Positions 7,868 through 15,099 of a stretch of DNA of 17,485 nucleotides are shown piece after piece; position 1 is the first letter of the stretch, and every line of letters starts with the position of its first letter. Origin of the DNA: Anaerolineales bacterium (GTDB lineage: Bacteria > Chloroflexota > Anaerolineae > Anaerolineales > Villigracilaceae); contig JADLCG010000309.1 in the NCBI GenBank assembly GCA_020847355.1, positions 1 through 17,485 of the forward strand. The letters run 5' to 3'. The position numbers and the translations under genes were made by a program. The notes beneath the pieces were generated by a model that did not search any database, was not told the origin of the DNA, and saw only the letters and a list, made by a program, of their open reading frames with translations.

Positions 7868-10861
7868 ATGCTCAAAGAAAAGATCAAAGCATATCTGATT
7901 AATCTGCGCGTCTGGCAAATCGTCTTGCTGGTGATCTTGGGCGCGATGTTCCTCGCCAACTGTTTGGTGAGTATTTTCAGCCTGTGGTATTGGGGTGAAA
8001 TCATTCCGGCATTAATTGGGCTGAGTTCCTTTGCGTCTATTCTAATTCCGCTCGTAATTGCTCCGCCGATCTTGCGTAATTTTAGAAGGTTGGCGCGTCT
8101 TGAGCAAATCCAACAAGCCAAGATCCGCGAAGCCCAAGTTCAGGCGGACGAATTCTCCTTGTTGTATCGCTTGAGCGGGGCGATCTCCTCCGGCAGAAAT
8201 TTATATGAGGCATTAAGCGCACTGCACGCGGAAATCAATCAACTCCTCAAAGCCGACGTTTTCTATGTGGGCATTTATGATTGGGAGACGGATTTTATTC
8301 ATTATCCGATCTCTTTCAATGACGATCAAGCCTTTCTCATTGCAAAAAGAAAATTAAAAGAAGCCCCCGGCTTTTCAGGCGCGGTTATTTTTGGCGGAAA
8401 AGTTCTCTACCTCAAAGATATTACCCTTGAAGACCAAAAGAATAAATACGTTCCCATCGCCAACACTTATCGAGAGGATTTACGCTCATTTTTGGGCATT
8501 CCGCTGATCGCCAACGGCAAGGCGTTTGGCGTGCTCTCAATCCAAAGCCGCAAAGTTGACGCTTACACGCCGAGACAAATTCGGTTGCTGGAAAGTTTTA
8601 CCGCGCAAACCGCAGTTGGGATTGAAAAAACCGCTCTGTTGGAACGCTTACAAAAAGAATTGACTGAAAGAGAGCGGATCGAAAAAGATTTGGTCGCGCG
8701 CGAAACCTTGCTTAAGGCAGTCACTTTCGCCGCCGAAAAATTGATCAACGCCGAAGATTGGCGCATTCACATTGACGCAATTTTAGAGCGCTTAGGCGTT
8801 ACGCTTCAGGTTACACACGCCTATCTCTTTGAACGGCATGTTCTGCCAGACGGTCAAATGGGCAGTTCGATGCGCTATGAATGGGCGGCTGAGAATTATG
8901 CGACCGATCTGCTCGCTTTTCAAAATATCCCAATGTTTGAGGAAGGCTTTGACGAATATTACAACATGATGGAATTGAACGAAGCGTTCACGGGAAATAC
9001 CGCCACCTTCCGCGAAGCGGAAAGAAAGCATTTTTCAGCGCTGGGGATTAAATCCGTTTTAGAGACGCCGCTCTTTGTGCATAATAACTGGTGGGGTACG
9101 CTGGGCTTTGACGATTTTACGCGCGAACGCACTTGGAATAACGCCGAGATAGCCGCCATGAAAATTGCGGCAAGTATTATCAGCGCCAGCGTTCAACGGC
9201 AGGAAATTGATGCGGCGGTGCGCGATTCCGAACGGAAATATCGCCAATCCATTGAAGTGACCGGCGCCGTCCCTTATTTTCATGATTATCGGCTTGAACG
9301 CCTGCAATTTATGGGCGTGGGCATTCACGCCATCACCGGCTATTCAACTGAAGAAATGGACTTGGCGCGTTGGAATGAGATCGTCAAAGAAGCCCGGATG
9401 CTCGAAGAACTGGAAGCGTACTCGGAAGAAGATGCGCGCATCTTGGCGCGTCAGGGAAAATTGAAGAATTGGAAATGCGACTATCGGATTGTGACGCGCG
9501 ACGGTCAGACGCGCTGGATCAACGATAGCGCCGTTGAGTTGTTCGATGCAAACGGACGCTCGTATGCCGCGATGGGGATTATGCAGGATATTACTGAAAG
9601 AAAGAAAATAGAAGCCAATTTACGCAACCGCGAAGCGGTATTGGCGGCTCTGGCTTTCTCAGCGGAGGAATTTCTCCAAAACCAAAATTGGCGCGACGCC
9701 ATCAACGCGGTCTTTGAAAAATTAGGCAAAGTTTTCAACGTTTCGCATGTTTATCTTTTTGAAAATCATTTATCCCCGGAAGGCGCGTGGGTCAATTCAT
9801 TGCGTTATGAATGGAGCGCGCCCGGTCACGCTTCTGATTTAGGCAATCCAATTTATCAGAACGCGCCTTTGTTCTTGGAAAGCCAATATAAAGTTTTGGA
9901 TTCTGGAGAGCCTTTTGTTGGGCGTTCTTCTTATTTTACCGAGATAGGCGCGCAAGATTGGGAGAACGGCGTTCGCGCGCTATTAGAGATGCGTATATTT
10001 GTAGATGGCAAACATTGGGGCGCGCTCGGCTTTGACGATAAGGTCAATGAGCGCGAATGGCAATCCATTGAAATTGGCGCTCTGCAAGTCACCGCAAATG
10101 TGCTGGGCGCGGCGATCAAACGTCAAAAAGATAAAGAGGCGCTGCAAGCTGAATTGGATCAGCGTAAGAGTCTGATTGACGAATTGGAAATGAAGAATAA
10201 AGAACTCAACGATTTTACCTATACCGTTTCGCATGATTTGAAATCGCCGCTGGTGACGATCAACGGCTTCCTCGGCTATCTGAAGCAAGACCTGCAATCT
10301 AAAGCGCCCGAACGTATCGAAAACGACGTGCAACGCATTCAAAACGCCGTGATTAGAATGCAACAATTGCTCAATGAATTGCTCGAACTCTCGCGGATCG
10401 GGCGCATGATCAACGCCCCGGAAATTGTGCCGTTTGAAAAATTGGCGCACGAAGCGCTGGAATTGACGCACGGGCGGATTGCCGCCAAAAATATCGCGGT
10501 TCAGATTCAACCTAACCTGCCCGCCATCTACGGAGATAAGCCGCGTCTGGTGGAAGCCTTGCAAAACCTGATTGATAATGCCGCCAAATATACCGGCGCG
10601 CAAACCAATCCGCGCATTGAGATCGGCGCGCAAACTGCCGAGAACGGCGAAACTATATTCTTCGTCAGAGATAATGGCTTAGGCATTGAGCCGCAATATT
10701 ACGAACGCATCTTTGGCTTGTTCAATAAATTGGATGCGAAAAGCGAAGGCACAGGCATTGGCTTGGCTTTGGTTAAGAAAATTATTGAAGTGCATGGGGG
10801 CAGAATCTGGGTGGAAAGCGAACTCGGCAAAGGCTCCGCTTTTTATTTCACGCTCAAATAG
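7868..10861 (+). CDS. Membrane sensor histidine kinase, 2TM-GAF-GAF-PAS-GAF
   Basis: A 997-residue histidine kinase from the ATG at 7868. A longer reading from GTG 7799 would overlap the previous gene by 67 nt and add 23 residues before the helices, so it is rejected. Two hydrophobic segments at about residues 15-40 and 43-68 anchor it. Next come GAF1 (about 93-260), GAF2 (about 278-446), PAS (about 453-580), GAF3 (about 588-753), a coiled linker, HisKA with H789 in SHDLKSPL, and HATPase_c with N900/N904, D935-N936-G937 and GTGIGLAL (961-968). GAF2 and GAF3 are clearly duplicates of each other, sharing the RYEW, WG.LGFDD and RE.W patterns. GAF1 resembles the GAF of the kinase at 440. With no own Shine-Dalgarno sequence and a 2-nt gap, translation is probably coupled to the kinase upstream. 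No partner regulator is visible. Confidence 0.93.
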   Translation: MLKEKIKAYLINLRVWQIVLLVILGAMFLANCLVSIFSLWYWGEIIPALIGLSSFASILIPLVIAPPILRNFRRLARLEQIQQAKIREAQVQADEFSLLYRLSGAISSGRNLYEALSALHAEINQLLKADVFYVGIYDWETDFIHYPISFNDDQAFLIAKRKLKEAPGFSGAVIFGGKVLYLKDITLEDQKNKYVPIANTYREDLRSFLGIPLIANGKAFGVLSIQSRKVDAYTPRQIRLLESFTAQTAVGIEKTALLERLQKELTERERIEKDLVARETLLKAVTFAAEKLINAEDWRIHIDAILERLGVTLQVTHAYLFERHVLPDGQMGSSMRYEWAAENYATDLLAFQNIPMFEEGFDEYYNMMELNEAFTGNTATFREAERKHFSALGIKSVLETPLFVHNNWWGTLGFDDFTRERTWNNAEIAAMKIAASIISASVQRQEIDAAVRDSERKYRQSIEVTGAVPYFHDYRLERLQFMGVGIHAITGYSTEEMDLARWNEIVKEARMLEELEAYSEEDARILARQGKLKNWKCDYRIVTRDGQTRWINDSAVELFDANGRSYAAMGIMQDITERKKIEANLRNREAVLAALAFSAEEFLQNQNWRDAINAVFEKLGKVFNVSHVYLFENHLSPEGAWVNSLRYEWSAPGHASDLGNPIYQNAPLFLESQYKVLDSGEPFVGRSSYFTEIGAQDWENGVRALLEMRIFVDGKHWGALGFDDKVNEREWQSIEIGALQVTANVLGAAIKRQKDKEALQAELDQRKSLIDELEMKNKELNDFTYTVSHDLKSPLVTINGFLGYLKQDLQSKAPERIENDVQRIQNAVIRMQQLLNELLELSRIGRMINAPEIVPFEKLAHEALELTHGRIAAKNIAVQIQPNLPAIYGDKPRLVEALQNLIDNAAKYTGAQTNPRIEIGAQTAENGETIFFVRDNGLGIEPQYYERIFGLFNKLDAKSEGTGIGLALVKKIIEVHGGRIWVESELGKGSAFYFTLK

Positions 10862-10890
10862 ATTGTCGCTCTTAAGTACTGTTTTACGCC

Positions 10891-10927
10891 AATCGCGCCG
10901 GGAGCGCGTGCCTTCGCGCGATTTTTT
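10891..10927 (+). terminator. Probable intrinsic terminator after the kinase operon
   Basis: Perfect 8-bp arms AATCGCGC (10891-10898) and GCGCGATT (10916-10923) enclose a 17-nt loop and run into six Ts (10922-10927). It lies 30 nt after the stop of the last kinase. The loop is long and GC-rich and may fold further. Confidence 0.65.
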
Positions 10928-10979
10928 CGGTTAAATTATCTGAAGAGAAATACGCCGTTCTAAAAAATAAGGAGGATAG

Positions 10980-11687
10980 ATGTTACGCCGCGCCTTACAA
11001 ACCGCGCTGATCTTAATTTTGCTGACCGCGTGCCGCTCGTCCACGCCAATTGCGCCCACGCCCACGCTGACCGCTTCGCCCAGCGCCACGCCAACGCTTA
11101 CGCCCACGCTTGTGCCGTCTCCAACTGCCACGCCGATAATATTAAAGGTAGAAATTACCCAAACGCTGGTCAATTGCCGGTCTGGACCCGGCACAGTCTT
11201 TGAAGCGCTCAATGAACTGAAGCAGGGCCAATTGGTACGCGCCGTGAGTCGGGATTCTGTTTCCGCTTGGTGGTATGTGGAAGACCCCGGCAACCCGGGC
11301 GGCTTTTGCTGGGTCGCCGCCAGTTCCAGCCAACTGCAGGGAGACGCAAATCAATTGCCAGTTAGGCAAGCGCCCAACCCGCAAGTTACCAACCTCACGC
11401 TAATCGTAGAGCCGGGGCACATGACAGTGGATTGTTTTCAATTTCCGCAAACTTTTTTCTTCAAGGCGGAAGCGACGGCTGACGGACCTTTGGTTGCTCA
11501 ATGGCAATGGGAAGCCAGCGGCGATGGAATTATTGAAACCGGCTCGCTGATTTTTGAACGCGCCGAAACTAGAATTATTAATCAATATCTGCAGGTGAAC
11601 GCCGAAGGCGAATATTGGATGAAGGTTAGCATCCTCAGCCCCACGCCATTAACGCAACGGGTTATTTTCCGAGTGACCTGCTCATAA
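10980..11687 (+). CDS. SH3b-domain lipoprotein
   Basis: A 235-residue predicted lipoprotein. The N-terminus has the form MLRRA plus a hydrophobic stretch and the lipobox LTAC with C18 as the lipidated cysteine. A Thr/Pro/Ser-rich linker covers residues about 22-52. A bacterial SH3 domain follows at about 55-125, recognised by VNCRSGPGTVFEALNEL and AWWYV...GGFCWV; C66 and C110 could form a disulphide. Residues about 133-235 form a beta-rich tail with C152 and C234 that I cannot name. SH3b domains usually bind cell-wall peptides or polysaccharides, so an envelope role is likely but unproven. A strong AAGGAGG lies 4 nt before the ATG. The gene ends converging with the next one, overlapping it by 6 nt. 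Confidence 0.85.
   Translation: MLRRALQTALILILLTACRSSTPIAPTPTLTASPSATPTLTPTLVPSPTATPIILKVEITQTLVNCRSGPGTVFEALNELKQGQLVRAVSRDSVSAWWYVEDPGNPGGFCWVAASSSQLQGDANQLPVRQAPNPQVTNLTLIVEPGHMTVDCFQFPQTFFFKAEATADGPLVAQWQWEASGDGIIETGSLIFERAETRIINQYLQVNAEGEYWMKVSILSPTPLTQRVIFRVTCS
11043..11135 (+). repeat. Low-complexity Thr/Pro-encoding tract
   Basis: Degenerate direct repeats of CGCCCACG(C) / ACGCCAACG encode the TP-rich linker of the lipoprotein (residues about 22-52). Such tracts tether a domain away from the membrane and tend to vary in length by slippage. Confidence 0.6.
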
Positions 11688-12200
11688 CGCGCCTTCCATT
11701 TTCAATAACCACTCCTTCGTTTTCAAGCCTTCCCCGCCGCCGTAACCGTGCAATTTGCCGTCCGAGCCGATCACGCGGTGGCAGGGAACGACCAACGGCA
11801 TGGGGTTGGCGGCGTTTGCCTGTCCCACGGCGCGCGGCGCGTGCGGATGCCCAATTTCAATGGCGATTTCCAAGTAGGTGCGCGTTTCGCCATAAGGAAT
11901 TTTATAAACTGCCTGCAAAGCGTTCCGTTGAAACGGCTGAAGCGAAGCCCAATCAATAGGAAAAGTAAATTCACGGAGCCGGCCTTGCAGATACTTACGG
12001 ACTTGTTGAGCGTATGGCTGAATGCGCGTTCGGTTGAGTTCAACCGGACGCTTCAACTTATGCAGAAGCGCATCCAGCTCGGGCTGAGAATCTGCCCATT
12101 CGATGGCAAGCAAGCCTAAGTCCGAGGCGGCGAGGCGTAAATCTCCCAATGGCGTATCATTCAATTCGCCAAGATAAATTTTTTGAGTCGGTAAAGTCAT
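11682..12200 (-). CDS. ogt: Methylated-DNA--protein-cysteine methyltransferase
   Basis: A 172-residue O6-alkylguanine-DNA alkyltransferase, which repairs alkylated guanine by moving the alkyl group to its own cysteine. The active site is PCHRVIGSDG with C140, followed by HGYGGGEGLKTKEWLL. Upstream is the DNA-binding helix region (YGETRTYLEIA, about 103-113) with the RAVGQANAANP helix carrying the arginine finger (R123). The length is typical of the stand-alone Ogt type, with no Ada regulatory domain. The start is ATG at 12200 with GGAG 10 nt upstream. A plausible promoter lies at 12253-12282. The 3' end overlaps the lipoprotein stop by 6 nt on the opposite strand. Confidence 0.95.
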   Translation of the reverse strand: MTLPTQKIYLGELNDTPLGDLRLAASDLGLLAIEWADSQPELDALLHKLKRPVELNRTRIQPYAQQVRKYLQGRLREFTFPIDWASLQPFQRNALQAVYKIPYGETRTYLEIAIEIGHPHAPRAVGQANAANPMPLVVPCHRVIGSDGKLHGYGGGEGLKTKEWLLKMEGAL

Positions 12201-12252
12201 TTAATTTAATCTCCAGCCTAATTTTATTTACATTCTTGTTAGTTGTCGAACA

Positions 12253-12282
12253 ATCGTAGGGTAAGCGTAGGCTTTGCGTCAA
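12253..12282 (-). promoter_or_regulatory. Putative sigma-70-type promoter of ogt
   Basis: Read on the minus strand, TTGACG (12282-12277, five of six matches to TTGACA) is followed after 18 nt by TACGAT (12258-12253, four of six matches to TATAAT). It lies 52 nt upstream of the ogt start codon. No inducible operator is evident. Confidence 0.5.
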
Positions 12283-12348
12283 GTAGGATTTTGGCAAGCA
12301 TGATAAATTTACAGGCGTAAGGTGATTTCTCTTCTCCTCCTTTCAAGA

Positions 12349-12377
12349 GAGAACCGCGGTCGGCGTCCGCGGTTCTC
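12349..12377. other. Perfect 11-bp GC-rich hairpin of unknown role
   Basis: GAGAACCGCGG (12349-12359) and CCGCGGTTCTC (12367-12377) are exact complements around a 7-nt loop. It sits upstream of both divergent genes and has no T-run on either strand, so it is unlikely to end transcription from a flanking gene. It could be a protein-binding palindrome or a structured RNA piece. Confidence 0.6.
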
Positions 12378-12400
12378 GCAATTTAACGGGGCATTCTAGG

Positions 12401-12406
12401 TATAAT
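12401..12406 (+). promoter_or_regulatory. Putative -10 box (TATAAT) for the TyrA-like gene
   Basis: A perfect TATAAT, again followed by CTC as at 2408, lies 177 nt before the dehydrogenase ATG. No good -35 hexamer is seen. If used, it gives a leader of about 170 nt that contains the palindromic repeat at 12454-12524. Confidence 0.45.
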
Positions 12407-12453
12407 CTCAATATCTCGGGAGTGTCTAATTCTGTGGGCTTTTAAAAGATTTA

Positions 12454-12524
12454 ACCACAGAGCGCACAAAGCACACGGAGAAACCTTTCTGAAACCTCTC
12501 TGTGGACTCTGCGCTCTTTGTGGT
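12454..12524. repeat. Imperfect palindrome with 9 bp internal period (CACAGAG/CACAAAG type)
   Basis: The arms at 12454-12480 and 12498-12524 (27 nt each) pair at 20 of 27 positions around a 17-nt centre. Inside the left arm the pattern CAC(A/G)(A/G)AG recurs at 9-nt steps. It is built like the palindrome at 2172-2238 with a different unit, and resembles dispersed CACAGAG repeats I recall from many environmental genomes. Confidence 0.6.
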
Positions 12525-12583
12525 GAAAGGCTCTTTAGCTCATTCCTTTAGATATTTCCAATATCTCAACCAGCGAGGAACTT

Positions 12584-13564
12584 ATGACCATTCAAGTTAC
12601 CATTATCGGTCTTGGGCAAATTGGCGCGTCCATTGGCTTGGCGCTTTCAAAACACACGGACAGCTTATTGCGCGTGGGTCACGATAAAGAATTCAGCGTG
12701 GAGCGCGAGGCGCATAAACGAGGCGCATTGGATAAAACCGAGCATAACCTGCCCAACGCCGTCAAAGATGCAAAGGTGATCGTGTTGGCTTTGCCGGTCA
12801 GCGAAATCCGCGAGACGTTTCAATACATCGCGCAGGATTTACAAGACGGCGTGGTGATCTTGGATACCGCCCCCGTAAAAAGCGAAGTGGCAAAATGGGC
12901 GCAGGAACTTTTGCCGAAACACGCCTACTATGTGGGGATTGTGCCAGCCGTGGGCGCTGAATTTTTAGGCGACAAAAAAACCGGTCTGGACTCAGCCAAG
13001 CCTGATCTTTTCAAAAATAGCATTTTCCTCGTTTCGGCGCCAGCCGGCTCCCCCGGCGAAGCGCTGGATCTGGCTTCTACCTTTGTGCAATTTTTAGGCG
13101 CCGCGCCCTTGCTCACCGACTTGCTCGAATCGGATGGGTTGATGGCTTCGGCGCATATTTTGCCGCAATTGGTTTCAACCGCTTTGCTCAATGCCACCGT
13201 CAACCAGCCGGGCTGGAAGGACAGCCGTAAAGTGGCGGGCAACCCGTATGTTTCTGCCACCTCCGCCGTTGAATATGATAAAGAAGAAGCGCTCAAAGAT
13301 TTAGCGTTACATAATAAAACTAACGTAATCCACGCTTTGGATGCCATGCTCTCCGCCTTGCAGGATTTACGCGCCGATCTTGAAAATGAAAACGCGGAAG
13401 CGCTTCAACAACGCATCTCTGCCGCGCAGGATGGTCACGCCAACTGGCTGAATGAAAGAATCTCCGCCAATTGGTCGGAAATGCAAAAAACGCCCGTGGA
13501 TTATCCCTCGCTCACGGAAAGGTTGTTCGGCTCAATTACGGGGCGCAAGGTCAAGAAGAAGTAG
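12584..13564 (+). CDS. TyrA-like (prephenate/arogenate) dehydrogenase family protein, atypical active site
   Basis: A 326-residue NAD(P)-dependent dehydrogenase of the TyrA fold. The Rossmann motif GLGQIG is at residues 9-14, followed by the VILDTAPVKS strand (91-100) that matches the family's serine/lysine motif. The C-terminal helical domain has HILPQ (191-195) and DSRKVAGNP (213-221), the latter matching the family's substrate-binding arginine segment. Where known TyrA enzymes have GxHPMAG, this protein has GIVPAVGAE (118-126), so the catalytic histidine appears to be missing. TyrA oxidises prephenate or arogenate in tyrosine synthesis; here the substrate is uncertain and the enzyme may do something else. 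No other aromatic amino-acid gene is nearby. GAGGA lies 4 nt before the ATG. The GIY-YIG gene starts 7 nt after its stop. Confidence 0.8.
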   Translation: MTIQVTIIGLGQIGASIGLALSKHTDSLLRVGHDKEFSVEREAHKRGALDKTEHNLPNAVKDAKVIVLALPVSEIRETFQYIAQDLQDGVVILDTAPVKSEVAKWAQELLPKHAYYVGIVPAVGAEFLGDKKTGLDSAKPDLFKNSIFLVSAPAGSPGEALDLASTFVQFLGAAPLLTDLLESDGLMASAHILPQLVSTALLNATVNQPGWKDSRKVAGNPYVSATSAVEYDKEEALKDLALHNKTNVIHALDAMLSALQDLRADLENENAEALQQRISAAQDGHANWLNERISANWSEMQKTPVDYPSLTERLFGSITGRKVKKK

Positions 13565-13571
13565 AGAAGCA

Positions 13572-13814
13572 ATGTCCTGCTTCTGCTATATCGTTGAATG
13601 CGCGGATGGGACTTATTACACCGGCTGGACGACAGACCCTGAACGTCGCGTTCGGCAACATAACCAAGGCGTGGGCGCAAGATATACCAAAACCCGCCGA
13701 CCCGTGAAATTGGTTTATCTAGAACCGCAACCCGATAAAATTACCGCATTAAAAAGAGAAAGAGCCATCAAGGCTCTTTCAAGAAAACAAAAAATAAAAT
13801 TGTTTAATCCGTAA
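13572..13814 (+). CDS. GIY-YIG domain protein, UPF0213/YhbQ-like
   Basis: An 80-residue single-domain GIY-YIG nuclease-fold protein. The N-terminal CYIVECADGTYYTGWT (residues 5-20) is the degenerate GIY...YIG pair. It is followed by R25/R26 in ERRVRQHN and a conserved glutamate, E63 in KRERAIK, at the usual metal-binding place. Length and layout fit the small UPF0213 family, thought to act on nucleic acid though the cellular role is unsettled. The ATG at 13572 is chosen because the domain begins directly after it; a longer reading would overlap the dehydrogenase gene. The ribosome site is weak (GAGAAG). It probably shares a transcript with the dehydrogenase. Its last 11 nt overlap the end of the convergent phosphoribosyltransferase gene. 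Confidence 0.87.
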   Translation: MSCFCYIVECADGTYYTGWTTDPERRVRQHNQGVGARYTKTRRPVKLVYLEPQPDKITALKRERAIKALSRKQKIKLFNP

Positions 13815-14349
13815 ACAGCGGCAAATGCCCTAAAGAAATAATGTGCATCCACTGCGCGCGATCGCCTTCGGTTAAGATCGCCGCTTCGCCGCTTATAGTC
13901 GCTTCCGCTTTATCCAAGACCATACGCATCCCTTGCAAGGTGGAGCCGGTGCTGATCACGTCGTCCACGATCAATACTTTTTTCCCTTTGACTAAAGCGC
14001 GGTCTTTTTCATCCAGAATCAAAACTTGCGGCTGACCGGTCGTGATCGAGAGCGTTTCGGCTTTGAGCGCGGCGCCCATGTAAGGCTTATAGGATTTACG
14101 CAAAATTACATACGGCTTTTTCATTTCAGTCGAAAGCGCGTATGCCAAGGGGATGGATTTAGCTTCGGCGGTCACGATAATATCAAAATTTAAGTCGGCG
14201 ATTCTTTTCGCCAAGGCTTGCGCGGCGGCTTGGACTAACTCGGTATCTCCAAGAATATTTAGAATCGCAATTTTCAAGCCCGGCTTAACTTCAAAGAGTC
14301 GTAGTTCTCGTTTAACTCCGGCGATTTCAATGGCGTAATTGTCAGACAT
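13804..14349 (-). CDS. Adenine/hypoxanthine-type phosphoribosyltransferase
   Basis: A 181-residue type I phosphoribosyltransferase. The PRPP-binding signature VLIVDDVISTGST is at residues 125-137, and a conserved TAEAKSIPLA loop (60-69) precedes VILRKSYKPYMG. These enzymes join a purine base to PRPP to make the nucleotide. It is closest in layout to Apt/COG0503 proteins, but the base cannot be decided by eye. The ATG at 14349 is chosen because AGGAG lies 5 nt upstream; the longer TTG reading at 14364 would translate that ribosome site. It is divergent from xpt across a 110-nt gap, which suggests shared control of purine salvage. It lacks the family's usual length by little or nothing. Confidence 0.83.
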   Translation of the reverse strand: MSDNYAIEIAGVKRELRLFEVKPGLKIAILNILGDTELVQAAAQALAKRIADLNFDIIVTAEAKSIPLAYALSTEMKKPYVILRKSYKPYMGAALKAETLSITTGQPQVLILDEKDRALVKGKKVLIVDDVISTGSTLQGMRMVLDKAEATISGEAAILTEGDRAQWMHIISLGHLPLFTD

Positions 14350-14459
14350 AAGCGCTCCTCGCAAAAAATTACGTTGGCGAGTTTATCATAACTCCATCTT
14401 TCAGGTGATAAAATGCACGGGAAAAATATTTAATCAAACCCGTCTGTGTTGGAGGCGTA
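14350..14459. promoter_or_regulatory. Divergent promoter region between the two purine phosphoribosyltransferases
   Basis: This 110-nt gap must hold both start signals. On the + strand TAAAAT (14409-14414) lies 45 nt before xpt. On the - strand TATGAT (14390-14385) lies about 35 nt before the other gene. Neither has a clear -35 box. I see no purine riboswitch here. Confidence 0.35.
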
Positions 14460-15032
14460 ATGAATGCGTTACAAGCAAGGATATTAAAAGAGGGCAAGAA
14501 TCTCGGCGACGGCATCTTGAAAGTAGATAGCTTCGTCAATCATCAAGTGGACCCGACGTTGATGAATGAATGCGGTCAACTCTTTGCTAAGTTATTTGCA
14601 AACGTAGGCGCAACCAAAATATTGACGGCTGAAATTTCCGGCATTGCGCCCGCCATCACCACCGGAATACACCTCGGCTTGCCGGTGGTGTATGCGCGTA
14701 AGAGCAAACCCATCACCATGCCCGATCAAGTTTATTTAACGCTGGCGCCTTCGCACACCAAAGGGCGGATGGTGGAATTGATCGTCTCGCCTGAATATCT
14801 CTCGACTGGCGAAAAGATTCTGATCATTGACGATTTTCTCGCCAGCGGACAAACCATTCTCGGCTTGGCGCGGCTCGCCGAAGCCTCCGGCGCAAAAATT
14901 GTCGGCATTGGCACGCTGATCGAAAAAACGTTTGAAGGCGGGCGCGATTTATTGAAATCGGTCAACGTGCCGATTGAATCCATTGCCCGTATCCAATCTA
15001 TGGACGCGGGAAAGATTGAATTCGCCGATTAA
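14460..15032 (+). CDS. xpt: Xanthine phosphoribosyltransferase
   Basis: A 190-residue enzyme that makes XMP from xanthine and PRPP in the cytosol. It follows the Bacillus Xpt sequence as I remember it almost from end to end: a start like MNALQARILKEG, then KVDSFVNHQVDP (21-32), SGIAPAITTG (60-69), VVYARKSKP (76-84), the PRPP loop ILIIDDFLASGQT (120-132), and the tail ESIARIQSMDAGKIEF (173-188). The length matches the family. GGAGG is 4 nt before the ATG. The product XMP is the substrate of GuaA, encoded next on the same strand, although a terminator-like hairpin lies between the two genes. Confidence 0.95.
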   Translation: MNALQARILKEGKNLGDGILKVDSFVNHQVDPTLMNECGQLFAKLFANVGATKILTAEISGIAPAITTGIHLGLPVVYARKSKPITMPDQVYLTLAPSHTKGRMVELIVSPEYLSTGEKILIIDDFLASGQTILGLARLAEASGAKIVGIGTLIEKTFEGGRDLLKSVNVPIESIARIQSMDAGKIEFAD

Positions 15033-15040
15033 ACCAACCC

Positions 15041-15083
15041 AAAGCCGCAAGTCAACCCTTTGACCTGCGGCTTTTCATTTTTT
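15041..15083 (+). terminator. Strong intrinsic terminator-like hairpin between xpt and guaA
   Basis: Arms of 15 nt (15041-15055 and 15060-15074) pair with a single mismatch around a CCCT loop. The right arm runs into TTTT, then CA and six Ts (15078-15083). It ends 16 nt before the guaA start codon, so it may either end xpt transcripts or regulate entry into guaA. Confidence 0.8.
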
Positions 15084-15099
15084 GACATAGGATGAACTC

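Larger units (their letters stand above)
12201..12583. other. Divergent intergenic region, 383 nt, no gene
   Basis: I see no coding region here. In order it holds a sigma-70-like promoter for the alkyltransferase (- strand), an 11-bp perfect hairpin (12349-12377), a TATAAT box (12401-12406), a palindromic repeat (12454-12524), and a 7-bp inverted repeat AGATATT-TCC-AATATCT (12550-12566) just before the ribosome site of the dehydrogenase. The nonamer CAATATCTC occurs at 12409-12417 and again at 12559-12567. Confidence 0.7.

Noticed and set aside
10980..11687. Repeat tract in the lipoprotein as a CRISPR-like or tandem-repeat array
   Set aside because: The repeats are short, degenerate and in frame, and encode a Thr/Pro linker.
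12502..12687. Small + strand ORF across the dehydrogenase start
   Set aside because: It starts in the right arm of the palindromic repeat, has no ribosome site, and runs out of frame into the dehydrogenase.
13452..13571. Longer reading of the GIY-YIG gene
   Set aside because: The extra 40 residues lie inside the dehydrogenase gene, resemble no domain, and the GIY motif begins right after the ATG at 13572.
14350..14364. TTG start adding five residues to the minus-strand phosphoribosyltransferase
   Set aside because: The added codons contain the AGGAG ribosome site that serves the ATG at 14349.
14350..14459. Purine riboswitch ahead of xpt
   Set aside because: The xpt leader is at most about 45 nt from the likely -10 box, too short for a purine aptamer, and I see none of its conserved loop sequences.
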